64,000 nucleotides of DNA from Fructobacillus evanidus (GTDB taxonomy: Bacteria > Bacillota > Bacilli > Lactobacillales > Lactobacillaceae), in assembly GCF_963580165.1 (NCBI RefSeq), contig NZ_CAUZLM010000003.1, positions 154,864-218,863 of the forward strand. The letters are read 5' to 3'. The notes beneath the pieces are model-generated. The model was not told the DNA's origin. It made no database searches and worked only from the letters and a program-made list of their open reading frames with translations. A program made the position numbers and the translations under genes. Below, one piece after another: positions 47,987-56,774 of this stretch (within the stretch, counting starts at the first letter, position 1; each line of letters begins with the position of its first letter).

Positions 47987-48214
47987 TTATGGTAGTAAGT
48001 GCTGCTTTGCTTTGCGAAACACCCATACAACCAGACTTAGTCCTGAATAAATCGAAACGAAGATGATAAAGTTCAAGAAGAGATTATCCTGAATAGCGGG
48101 ATAAACCTTTTCAACCTGGTTAATACCAATAAAACTACCTAAGATAATGAAAATACTGCTAATTGAAAAGCCTCTTTTTCGGCGTTCGGGTTGCGATTTC
48201 GCTTGCATGCGCAT
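47987..48214 (-). CDS. Small two-span membrane protein
   Basis: A 75-residue protein with a basic N-terminus (RMQAKSQPERRKRG) and two membrane helices (about 19-36 and 46-66). It follows the P-type ATPase by 26 nt and may be an accessory of it. No family is recognised. Confidence 0.6.
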   Translation of the reverse strand: MRMQAKSQPERRKRGFSISSIFIILGSFIGINQVEKVYPAIQDNLFLNFIIFVSIYSGLSLVVWVFRKAKQHLLP

Positions 48215-48240
48215 TTACCTTTCGAGTAAGTTGTTAGTCA

Positions 48241-50883
48241 TTAAACCTGAAAGAGCTTGGGACTGATTTTCTTCAGGATTTCTAAGATAATTGTCGGCAC
48301 AACAGTTAAGAGAACGATGATCAGCCAATGGCTAGCTGATAAGCCAACCAAGCCGAAGAGTCCTTGAACACCCGGAATCACGGAAACGGCAATGGTAATC
48401 AATGTGGCTAAGATGGCCATATTAACCAACGATGGGTTAGCACCATAACGAATTGAAAAGAGCGACTTTTCAGAACGGATATTGAAAACGTGAATAATCG
48501 ACGTTAATGACAAGACCACGAAGGCCATTGTCTGACCAACCTCTTCTGAAGTAGCGATACCACCCATGGCCACATTTTGACCAAGCCAGATGGCTCCTAA
48601 GGTCACCAACGCGAAGAGCGATGCGTTTAAGGCAATCTGTCGGCCAACTCCCTGGCTAAACAGTGATGCATTTTTGGGCATTGGCGCCTTATCCATCACG
48701 TTTGTTAACATTGGTTCGCGACTCAAGGCGAATCCTGGCAAACCATCGGCTACAAGGTTGATAAAGAGCAGATGGATTGGGAGTAACGGTGAACCCCAGC
48801 CTAAGATCATGGCAATCAAGATAGCAATTAATTCCGAGATGTTAGCGGACAAAAGGAAATTAATGGTCTTACGAACCTTAACATAAACGCCTCGTCCTTC
48901 TTCGATGGCACTAATAATTGTCGCAAAGTTGTCATCCGTCAAAACGATATCAGAAGCACCACGGGCAACATCGGTTCCGGTTTGACCCATAGAAATACCA
49001 ACATTGGCTGCCTTCAGGGCCGGTGCATCATTGACGCCATCACCCGTCATGGCAATCGTAGCATCTTGTCGCTGCCATGACTTGATAATTCTGATTTTAT
49101 CAGTTGGCGTTACACGAGCATAAACACTATAATCTTTAACATTCTTATCCAATTCAGCATCGGATAATTGCGCCAATTCGGCACCAGTTAATGTTTTGTC
49201 ACCGGGTTGTAAAATCCCGATTTCACGAGCAATGGCACTCGCCGTTTCAACGTGGTCACCGGTAATCATCACCGTCTTAACCCCGGCTTGTCTTGCCTGG
49301 GCAACAGCCGCTGCCGATTCCAGACGTGGTGGATCAATAATACCGACCAAGCCGACCAATTCTAAGTTACTTTCATAAAATTCCTGAGTTGGTTCTTCAG
49401 GCAGCTGATCAAAGACATGCTTGGTAATAGTCAACACACGCAGTGCCTGACGACCGAAAGTTTGGTTAACCTTTTCGGCTTCGGCAACATCACCCTTTGC
49501 CAACATTGGTGCCAACACATCAAAGGCTCCCTTAGTGATGGCAATGTAACCACCATCTGGTCGCTGATGAACGGTTGTCATCCGCTTTTTTGTTGAATTA
49601 AATGGTACCTGATCAACTACAGGATATTCAGTCAATAAGTCTTCTCGACTTTTAATTGGGTCAATAGCCCTCACCAAAGCAACTTCCGTTGGCAAGCCAT
49701 CAAAACGAGTTTCCCCATCTTCATCTTCCGCTACGGTAACGTTTGTTGACATTGCTGCCAGTGACAAAACTTCCTCGGCCTCAGGTGTGATACCATCTGC
49801 TGTGGCTGATAACTGATTTTGACTCGCTTGCCAAACTTGACGAACTGTCATCTTGTTTTGCGTCAAAGTTCCAGTTTTATCCGAAGCGATGACATTGGTT
49901 GTTCCCAACGTTTCCACCGCTGGTAATCGACGAATAATAGCGTGCTTCTTGGCAATCCGTTGAACACCAAGGGCCAACGTCATAGTCACAATCACTGGCA
50001 ACGTTTCCGGCACAATGGCAACGGCTAAGGAGATGGCCGTTAAGAAGATGTGCTTCAAATCCATCCCTTGGGCAATTCCCAGCGTCAAGACGACAATCGC
50101 CGAGATAATGGCCAAATAAGAAATATTACGACCTAATTGAGCCAAACGACGTTGCAATGGTGTCAATGGCGTGCTGTTTTCGTTGTTCAACAGGCTGGCA
50201 ATCTTACCCATTTCGGTTGCCATTCCGACGGCCGTGACAATGGCAAGCCCATGACCGTTAACAACGGTCGTACCACGATAAACCATCGTTACTCGTTCAC
50301 CGAGGTCGACGTCCTTGTCTCCCTCAAAAGTAGCCTCCGCATCTTTTTCAACGGGTAAACTTTCACCAGTTAATGCAGACTCTTCTGTCTGCAATTCAAC
50401 AGCTTCAATTAAACGCGCATCAGCGGCGATGGATCGTCCGTTTTCTAAGAGCAAAATATCGCCGACAACAACGTCATCCGAATCAATTAATTCCGGCTGG
50501 CCGTCACGCAAAACCTTAACCTGGCTCTTATTCAAATCCTTCAAGGCGGCTAAAGAGCTCTCCGCCTTTCCTTCTTGGAAAATGGACAATGCTGAGTTGA
50601 TGACCACAATCCCAATCACCAACAGACTTTCGAAGTAATTATTACTTCCTTCCAAATAAGTGGCGACAGAGGAAATCCCGGCCGCAATCAGCAAAATGAT
50701 AGTTGCCACATCCTTTAAACTAAGCAAAATTTTCTTAGCTAATGATGTCTTTTTTTCAGCAACGAAAACGTTTTTCCCGTGTTCTTGCCGGCTTTTCTCG
50801 ACCTGATTTTCCGAAAGCCCTTGGTCCGGTTTTGTCCCAAGAGCCTTGAGTGTTGCTTGAACTCCTTTTTGGAATGCTTGCAT
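48241..50883 (-). CDS. P-type cation-transporting ATPase (P2-type, Ca/Mn-like)
   Basis: An 880-residue P2-type ATPase. The phosphorylation motif DKTGTLTQNK is near residue 334. It also has TGES, MITGDH, MTGDGVNDAPALK, and membrane segment 4 with VPETLP. N-terminal and C-terminal cation ATPase domains and ten membrane helices fit bacterial Ca2+/Mn2+ exporters. PETLP in place of the common PEGLP is a mild deviation. The start at 50883 is chosen for AAAGGA; a frame extending to 50919 has no initiation site. A long leader with dyads lies upstream. Confidence 0.9.
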   Translation of the reverse strand: MQAFQKGVQATLKALGTKPDQGLSENQVEKSRQEHGKNVFVAEKKTSLAKKILLSLKDVATIILLIAAGISSVATYLEGSNNYFESLLVIGIVVINSALSIFQEGKAESSLAALKDLNKSQVKVLRDGQPELIDSDDVVVGDILLLENGRSIAADARLIEAVELQTEESALTGESLPVEKDAEATFEGDKDVDLGERVTMVYRGTTVVNGHGLAIVTAVGMATEMGKIASLLNNENSTPLTPLQRRLAQLGRNISYLAIISAIVVLTLGIAQGMDLKHIFLTAISLAVAIVPETLPVIVTMTLALGVQRIAKKHAIIRRLPAVETLGTTNVIASDKTGTLTQNKMTVRQVWQASQNQLSATADGITPEAEEVLSLAAMSTNVTVAEDEDGETRFDGLPTEVALVRAIDPIKSREDLLTEYPVVDQVPFNSTKKRMTTVHQRPDGGYIAITKGAFDVLAPMLAKGDVAEAEKVNQTFGRQALRVLTITKHVFDQLPEEPTQEFYESNLELVGLVGIIDPPRLESAAAVAQARQAGVKTVMITGDHVETASAIAREIGILQPGDKTLTGAELAQLSDAELDKNVKDYSVYARVTPTDKIRIIKSWQRQDATIAMTGDGVNDAPALKAANVGISMGQTGTDVARGASDIVLTDDNFATIISAIEEGRGVYVKVRKTINFLLSANISELIAILIAMILGWGSPLLPIHLLFINLVADGLPGFALSREPMLTNVMDKAPMPKNASLFSQGVGRQIALNASLFALVTLGAIWLGQNVAMGGIATSEEVGQTMAFVVLSLTSIIHVFNIRSEKSLFSIRYGANPSLVNMAILATLITIAVSVIPGVQGLFGLVGLSASHWLIIVLLTVVPTIILEILKKISPKLFQV

Positions 50884-51240
50884 GAGTATTCCTTTCAATG
50901 GTTCATGAGAAGGTATCACACCAGAGATGGTCTCCTGGCCACGGCACGTCTTCTCTTGCGTGACCGTGTTGGCAGTTGCATACTACTCAAAGTTCGGCGC
51001 CGACAATAAAGTGGTGTAAGTCCCCGAATTTTGAAATCGTGTCTCTTCATAGATAAAAAGCGAACAATTTCGGCTAATCGTTTGCGATTAACATGTAGGT
51101 TTTTAGCTAATTGGAATACTGGCACAATTAACTGTCAAAATTAATATTCAGATATGTATGAAAGTACGACGCCATCAGAGTGAATAAAAGTATTCTTAAA
51201 CTAATAAGTATGACTAATATTATTGTAGCATACTTATAAC
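50884..51240 (-). promoter_or_regulatory. Long leader and operator of the P-type ATPase
   Basis: A promoter with TTACAA, 18 bp, TGCTACAAT (extended -10, complement of about 51222-51230) overlaps a dyad TAAGTATG / CATACTTA (51205-51212, 51229-51236). The leader of about 330 nt contains the hairpin CACGG(T)CACG / CGTGCCGTG (50941-50969). It does not show a recognisable yybP-ykoY, T-box or M-box core. A GTG-started frame at 51125-50916 could encode a 69-residue leader peptide whose start (VFQLAKNLHVNRKRLAEIV) resembles an IF2-N helix bundle. Confidence 0.45.
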
Positions 51241-51333
51241 AATTTTTGTAAGTTTTAAAGGATAAAATAATATTTCTAATAAAAAACGCTGTTAAATCAG
51301 TGATTATATACTTTAATTAGAATAATATTGATT

Positions 51334-51366
51334 AAAAAAACACCTATACCAATTTCGGAAGGCGTT
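51334..51366 (-). terminator. Terminator of the GNAT gene
   Basis: Minus-strand stem ACGCC / GGTGT followed by seven T; weak but well placed. Confidence 0.55.
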
Positions 51367-51406
51367 TACCGATCGAACACTCCGTCTCGCTTTACGGAAT
51401 AAACCG

Positions 51407-51856
51407 TCAATCACTTACTAAGACAAATTTCTTTTGCGTTTTCACTTCTTCAAAGCCAAGATGTCGATAAAAGGCATGGGCATCTTGGCGATTTGCACCA
51501 GAATTAAGCCGGATGATTCGAATTTTTCGGTTTTTGCCCGCCTCCTCTAACCACTCAATTAAAGCCGTGCCAATTCCCTGCCCCTGCGCTGACTGGTTGA
51601 CCGCCAATGCCAAAATATTCAACGCAGAATCAGCATATATTTCCTGATAAACTTCGGCATGAAGATAACCCAAAATCTCGTGTTGTGAATTTTCAGCAAC
51701 CGCCAACAGATGGTGACGTTGATCTTCCAGCAATTGCAATAACTGATTTTTCGCCTTCTCAATTGGATAATCATACCCCAACTCATTTGTGTTGAGCGTA
51801 TGAAGGGCTGCTAAATCGAGCAACGTTGCCTCACGAATAAAAAATTCTTCAACCAT
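51407..51856 (-). CDS. GNAT-family N-acetyltransferase
   Basis: A 149-residue GNAT: the acetyl-CoA loop QSAQGQGIGTALIEWLEEAG and a C-terminal FYRHLGFEEV. The substrate is unknown. It ends the rfbB operon, 3 nt behind that gene. Confidence 0.88.
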   Translation of the reverse strand: MVEEFFIREATLLDLAALHTLNTNELGYDYPIEKAKNQLLQLLEDQRHHLLAVAENSQHEILGYLHAEVYQEIYADSALNILALAVNQSAQGQGIGTALIEWLEEAGKNRKIRIIRLNSGANRQDAHAFYRHLGFEEVKTQKKFVLVSD

Positions 51857-51859
51857 TTT

Positions 51860-52867
51860 TTATCGACGTCCTTCCTGAAGGTACTTAGCTTCGACAATCG
51901 AGTGCGCTTTCTGCCACCAATCCTGGTGATTTTGGTACCAGGTAATTGTTTCTTTCAGCCCGGCATCAAAAGTAAAGACCGGGTGCCAGTCAAGGGCTGC
52001 CATCGTCCGGCTAGCATCCAAGGCGTAACGCTGATCATGACCCGGTCGGTCAGCAACATGCAAAATATTCGAGGAATCCTGGCCCAACTGATGCAAGATT
52101 TTTTGCACAACTGTTAAATTACTCAACTGACAATTAGCCGAAAAAAGATAGGTTTGACCGTTTTTTCCCTTTTCCAACACAGCTAACAGACCTCGCACGT
52201 GGTCCGTCACGTGTAGCCAATCACGCACCTGCTTCCCCGAACCAAATACTTGGGGCTTTTCATCACTCATAACAGTAGCAATTGTCCTTGGAATTAGTTT
52301 TTCAACATATTGATAAGGGCCGTAATTATTCGACGAATTTGAAATCGTAGCCTGAATACCAAAAGACCGGACCCAAGCCCGAACTAGGTGGTCGGAGCTC
52401 GCCTTGGTTGCCGAATATGGTGACGAAGGTTGATAGCGGAATTCCTCTTGAAAAGCCGCCGTGGAATCAATCGGTAAGTCACCAAAAACTTCATCCGTCG
52501 AAACGTGGTGATAGAAAACATGGTATTTGCGAACCGCTTCCAGCAACGTATAGGTACCAATAATATTCGTATCCAAAAATGGCCTTGGGTCGGCTAACGA
52601 ATTATCATTATGGCTCTCCGCCGCAAAGTTAATCACGACATCGACGGTCTGAACCAGCTGATTAACCAGTGGCGCGTCACAAATATCGCCAACCACTACA
52701 TGCAGTCGTTCAGTTGGTAAATCAGCTAGATTTTCTAAATTACCGGCGTAAGTCAACTTATCTAAAACAGTGATTTCGACTTTATGATTGTGCTCCAACA
52801 GATAACGAACGAAGTTAGCGCCAATAAAACCAGCGCCTCCCGTTACGAGTATTTTCTGATAGCCCAT
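51860..52867 (-). CDS. rfbB: dTDP-glucose 4,6-dehydratase
   Basis: A 335-residue short-chain dehydrogenase-fold enzyme. NAD binding is at GGAGFIGANFVRYLL, the catalytic DE pair in HVSTDEVFGD and the YxxxK in SPYSATKASSDH. The DE pair separates true dehydratases from epimerases. No rfbA, C or D is adjacent, so it acts with dispersed rhamnose genes or in wall or exopolysaccharide synthesis. The start at 52867 follows AAGGAGAG. Confidence 0.9.
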   Translation of the reverse strand: MGYQKILVTGGAGFIGANFVRYLLEHNHKVEITVLDKLTYAGNLENLADLPTERLHVVVGDICDAPLVNQLVQTVDVVINFAAESHNDNSLADPRPFLDTNIIGTYTLLEAVRKYHVFYHHVSTDEVFGDLPIDSTAAFQEEFRYQPSSPYSATKASSDHLVRAWVRSFGIQATISNSSNNYGPYQYVEKLIPRTIATVMSDEKPQVFGSGKQVRDWLHVTDHVRGLLAVLEKGKNGQTYLFSANCQLSNLTVVQKILHQLGQDSSNILHVADRPGHDQRYALDASRTMAALDWHPVFTFDAGLKETITWYQNHQDWWQKAHSIVEAKYLQEGRR

Positions 52868-52954
52868 GACCTTCTCTCCTTGTGCTGATTTTAAAAAAAT
52901 ATTATAACAAAAGGGCTTCCTCAGCAAACACTGAATTGGACCTTTTCAATATTT

Positions 52955-54484
52955 TTACATTTTCAATAGAAGCGATGCCCGAACTTTTTTCGATTCGGCT
53001 TGTGCCGTCCGAACATAGATGGTATCTCCCGGCCGTAAAATCAGGTCTCCAGCTGGTAGTAAGCTTTGATTTCCCCGCTTCACCATCGTAATTAAGCTTT
53101 GACTGAGCCAATCAATATCGCGAATTTCACGGTCCTCTAAAACTGTACCGGCCAAAACTGGCACTTCCAAGGTAATCAACTGCTGGCCACCATCCTCTTC
53201 CTGATTTTGCAAAAGACGGTTCAACAATGATTCATAGATTGGTGCACCGTTGCACAAGTCGACCACTAGGTAAGCAACTAAGCTGACAAAGGCCAACGGC
53301 AAAAAATGGGTTACGGAACCGACCATCTCAATAATCAGGATGATGGCAGTAAAAGGCGCCTTCCCGATAGCCGCAAAATAAGCCGCCATGCCGATAACCA
53401 CGAAATCAATGAGATAGGACGCAGATAACCAGCCAAAAATAACAAAGAGCTGACCAATGATGGCACCATTTAAAGCACCGAGTGTCAAAATTGGTAGAAA
53501 AATTCCTCCGGGAAGGCCTGAACCGTAACTAATCATCGAAAAGATAAAGCGAACCAGTACCATGGCCAATAAAATTTTGATGCCTGGAACGTGATGACCA
53601 AGCGCTAAGACTAAATTATTGCCCCCACCAAGACCGTTTGACCAAAAAAGACCTAACGGAATAACAAGCATCAGTGGAATCAAACCATTCAGGTATTTTG
53701 GTAAGTGTGTCCATTGATAGATCTTCTGGCTGGCCAAGAGCGTTTTTTGGTACAGAAAACCAAGCAAACCGAGAACAAGTCCCAAAATTAATAGAAGACC
53801 ATAGAGGCGGACTGGGATGATTGGTAATTGTCCAACCGCCAAAACCGGCGTCTGGCCGAAAACAATCGTGGAAATTGCATCAGCAATCACAGAACCGGCC
53901 AATGCCCCCAGCCAGATAACCGGCGAAAAACTATGGTAGATTTCTTCCAAGACGAACATCACACCAGCTAACGGTGCATTAAAGGCGGCAGCCAAACCCG
54001 AAGCCGTACCGGCCGCAATCAGTGACTTTTTTTGACTATGATCAACCTTGATGGTTTCAGCAACCCCCTGTCCGACGGCGGCTCCAAGTTGAATCGAGGG
54101 GCCTTCGCGTCCCAACATCAGGCCCGAACCAATAGCTAAGATACCGGCAACAAATTTCCGCCATAGAATCGAAAAATAATTTAAATGCAGTTGATCCATC
54201 AACTGCCCTTCAACCTGCGGAATCCCAGAACCCGCGATATTGGGTTCCTTTTTCACTAACATCGCGACAATCACGCCGATTACTAAATTAATAAAAACAA
54301 CGAGAACAAGCATTGACCAGTGGCCGTTTTTAATGTACGTATACATATCACGCCACCACGAAAGCGAGTGTTCAATGCTCATTCGAAAAACAGACACCAC
54401 AATCCCGGTTAAAACACCAACCAAAGCCCCGTTAATAATGACCATCAATCGATTTGTATTAAAATGAAAGGTATTTTTTTGCAT
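52955..54484 (-). CDS. CLC-family chloride channel/transporter with regulatory C-domain
   Basis: A 509-residue CLC protein with the selectivity-filter motifs GSGIPQVEG (85-93), GREGPSIQLG (gating Glu127) and GGIFLPILTLG, and many membrane helices. Residues 430-509 form a TrkA-C-like domain (LPAGDLILRPGDTIYVRTA). The gating Glu suggests a Cl-/H+ exchanger, used in acid resistance. Single-gene unit. Confidence 0.92.
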   Translation of the reverse strand: MQKNTFHFNTNRLMVIINGALVGVLTGIVVSVFRMSIEHSLSWWRDMYTYIKNGHWSMLVLVVFINLVIGVIVAMLVKKEPNIAGSGIPQVEGQLMDQLHLNYFSILWRKFVAGILAIGSGLMLGREGPSIQLGAAVGQGVAETIKVDHSQKKSLIAAGTASGLAAAFNAPLAGVMFVLEEIYHSFSPVIWLGALAGSVIADAISTIVFGQTPVLAVGQLPIIPVRLYGLLLILGLVLGLLGFLYQKTLLASQKIYQWTHLPKYLNGLIPLMLVIPLGLFWSNGLGGGNNLVLALGHHVPGIKILLAMVLVRFIFSMISYGSGLPGGIFLPILTLGALNGAIIGQLFVIFGWLSASYLIDFVVIGMAAYFAAIGKAPFTAIILIIEMVGSVTHFLPLAFVSLVAYLVVDLCNGAPIYESLLNRLLQNQEEDGGQQLITLEVPVLAGTVLEDREIRDIDWLSQSLITMVKRGNQSLLPAGDLILRPGDTIYVRTAQAESKKVRASLLLKM

Positions 54485-54531
54485 ATTTTTAGTTTACACC
54501 TTTTTATTCTAAAATCGTAACAGAAAACAAA

Positions 54532-54567
54532 AATAGTTCAAAAAGATTGATAACTTTTTGAACTATT
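54532..54567. terminator. Bidirectional terminator
   Basis: A perfect 14-bp stem AATAGTTCAAAAAG / CTTTTTGAACTATT between proA and the CLC gene. Confidence 0.8.
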
Positions 54568-54595
54568 TAACAAGAAATCGTCTGGGTGCTTGATT

Positions 54596-55837
54596 TTAAT
54601 GACGAGTTTGGCCATCGCCAAAAACTTCGTAATTAATAGTAGTCAACGCTGGCAAGCCCATTGGCCCACGAGCGTGCAACTTTTGCGTGGAGATACCGAT
54701 TTCGGCACCAAAGCCAAATTCAAAACCGTCCGTAAAGCGGCTCGAAACATTTTGGTACACCACCGCTGCATCCACTCGGTTCATAAAATCAGCAACATGT
54801 TGAGCATTTTGACCAAGAATAGTTTCAGAATGGTGAGTCGTATGCGCATTAATCCAATCAATGGCAGCATCGATATCGGTCACAACCTTAATCGCCATGA
54901 TTAAATCATTGTATTCCGTATCCCAATCAATTGGTGTGGCTAGTGAGAGACGGCCATCAATAGCCACAGCCTGGTCGTCGCCGCGTAGTTCAACACCAGC
55001 TTCAATCAAGGCCGAAGCCACCTTCGGCAAGAATTCAGCAGCAATTTTCTCATGAATCAATAGCTTTTCGGCGGCGTTGCAGACAGCGGGCTTTTGCGTT
55101 TTTGCATTGACAATCACTTCGATTGCCTGATCCTGGTCGGCATCTTCATCCACAAAGATGTGCGTGTTGCCTGCCCCAGTTTCAATCACTCGTACGGTGG
55201 CATTCGTCACCACAAAGTCAATAAAGCTGCCAGATCCCCGAGGAATTAAGACGTCTACGTATTGACGAAGGTGGAGCAACTCGTTAACAGAATCATGTGT
55301 GGTATCGGTGATCAATTGAATAATATTAGGATTCAATTGATGGTCCGTCAGTACGGAACGGAGCACCTGCGCCAAGGCAATATTGGAATGGATTGCTTCT
55401 TTACCACCACGTAAAATCACGGCGTTACCTGATTTGAACGTCAAGGCGGCTGCATCCACCGTCACATTCGGACGGGCCTCATAGACCATTGCTACCACTC
55501 CAAGTGGAACAGTTTTCTTGATAATTTTGAATCCAGATGGGTGTTCCCAATTTTCATATGGGCCAGCCAATGGATCGTCAAGATCCGCCACGGCAGCCAA
55601 GGAAGTAGCGATGCCCTCAATCGTCGCATCATCAAGCGTTAGGCGATTGCGCATTGGGCCAGAAAGTGCTGTTGCACTGGCTAAATCCGTTTGGTTTGCG
55701 GCCATAATAGCTGACTTTTGTTCCCGCAAGGCTTCAGCCATCGACAATAAAATTTGGTTGCGGTCTTGTGTTGATAATTGCGCAACAACTTGTGCTGCTT
55801 CTTTGGCCTGTTGGCCAATTTTTTCAACTATTGTCAT
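54596..55837 (-). CDS. proA: Glutamate-5-semialdehyde dehydrogenase
   Basis: A 413-residue aldehyde-dehydrogenase-fold enzyme for the second step of proline synthesis. The catalytic Cys is in KPAVCNAAEKLL, and the family motif PRGSGSFIDFV is present. It starts 3 nt after proB on the same transcript. Length and order are typical. Confidence 0.95.
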   Translation of the reverse strand: MTIVEKIGQQAKEAAQVVAQLSTQDRNQILLSMAEALREQKSAIMAANQTDLASATALSGPMRNRLTLDDATIEGIATSLAAVADLDDPLAGPYENWEHPSGFKIIKKTVPLGVVAMVYEARPNVTVDAAALTFKSGNAVILRGGKEAIHSNIALAQVLRSVLTDHQLNPNIIQLITDTTHDSVNELLHLRQYVDVLIPRGSGSFIDFVVTNATVRVIETGAGNTHIFVDEDADQDQAIEVIVNAKTQKPAVCNAAEKLLIHEKIAAEFLPKVASALIEAGVELRGDDQAVAIDGRLSLATPIDWDTEYNDLIMAIKVVTDIDAAIDWINAHTTHHSETILGQNAQHVADFMNRVDAAVVYQNVSSRFTDGFEFGFGAEIGISTQKLHARGPMGLPALTTINYEVFGDGQTRH

Positions 55838-55840
55838 CGT

Positions 55841-56626
55841 CTATTCCTCAAAAAGTGTCCCAATTTCTTCTCCCGCAATCACAGCAAGAATATTGGCCGG
55901 GTCATTCCCATTCACTAAGGCCATTTTTTGACCATTTTTCATCGTTAAATCAGCTGCCGCTAACTTCGTGCTCATGCCACCAGTGCCCAAACCGGAAGTT
56001 GAACCCGTTGCACTAAGCCAAATTGTTTCCGTAATCTCTTCAACTCGGTGAATTGGCTTGGCATTTTGATCAATATTTGGGTTAGCCGTATAAAGTGCAT
56101 CAACATCACTCAAAATAATTAAGCCATCGGCTTGAATTTGCTTCGCCACTAATGCGGCTAAGCGGTCGTTATCACCAAACGAGTGTTGGTGATCCAACTC
56201 GTCAACGGCAATCACATCGTTTTCGTTAATAATCGGAATCACACCTTGGTCAAAAAGTGTTTCAATGGCGTTTGTAGTATTTTCTAGCATGACTGGGTTA
56301 TCAAAGACATCATAAGTCAAAAGAACCTGCCCAACCTGCTGCTGATAGAAGGCAAAGCTTTGGTGGTACAAAGACATTAAATACCCCTGCCCAATGGCAG
56401 CGAGCGCCTGTTGCTTTGGAATTTCCTTTGGTCGCTGGTGCAAATTCATCTGGTTCAAAGCGACTCCAATGGCACCTGAAGTCACCAATAGCACCTGGTG
56501 ACCATCCTTTTGCAAGGTCGATAGTGTTTGAGCTAAACGGTTCACAACCGGGTATTTGATTTGCCCATCCAGGTCCACAATGGTACTTGTTCCCACTTTT
56601 ACAACAATTTTCTGCCAGTCTGCCAT
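55841..56626 (-). CDS. proB: Glutamate 5-kinase
   Basis: A 261-residue amino-acid kinase: KVGTSTIVD near the start, LVTSGAIGVAL, INENDVIAVDEL, and the C-terminal GTGGMSTKLAAA. It lacks the C-terminal PUA domain of the E. coli enzyme, as in many lactic acid bacteria. It heads the proBA operon. An extended -10 TGCTATAAT lies about 30 nt upstream. Confidence 0.95.
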   Translation of the reverse strand: MADWQKIVVKVGTSTIVDLDGQIKYPVVNRLAQTLSTLQKDGHQVLLVTSGAIGVALNQMNLHQRPKEIPKQQALAAIGQGYLMSLYHQSFAFYQQQVGQVLLTYDVFDNPVMLENTTNAIETLFDQGVIPIINENDVIAVDELDHQHSFGDNDRLAALVAKQIQADGLIILSDVDALYTANPNIDQNAKPIHRVEEITETIWLSATGSTSGLGTGGMSTKLAAADLTMKNGQKMALVNGNDPANILAVIAGEEIGTLFEE

Positions 56627-56774
56627 GCACTTTTTCCTTCATTAAGTTTATTCTATTATAGCAAGAAAACAGGATAGTAGCGCAATAAAAAGAAGCTAAG
56701 CTCAGTTTTGAGCCTAGCTTCAAGTGACAGAAGAGAGGACAATGTCCTAATTTTTATCAATCCAATCGTTTGTT

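Noticed and set aside
50884..51125. yybP-ykoY or M-box riboswitch before the P-type ATPase
   Set aside because: A metal riboswitch was expected from the gene family, but the conserved core sequences were not found by eye; kept only as an unclassified leader.
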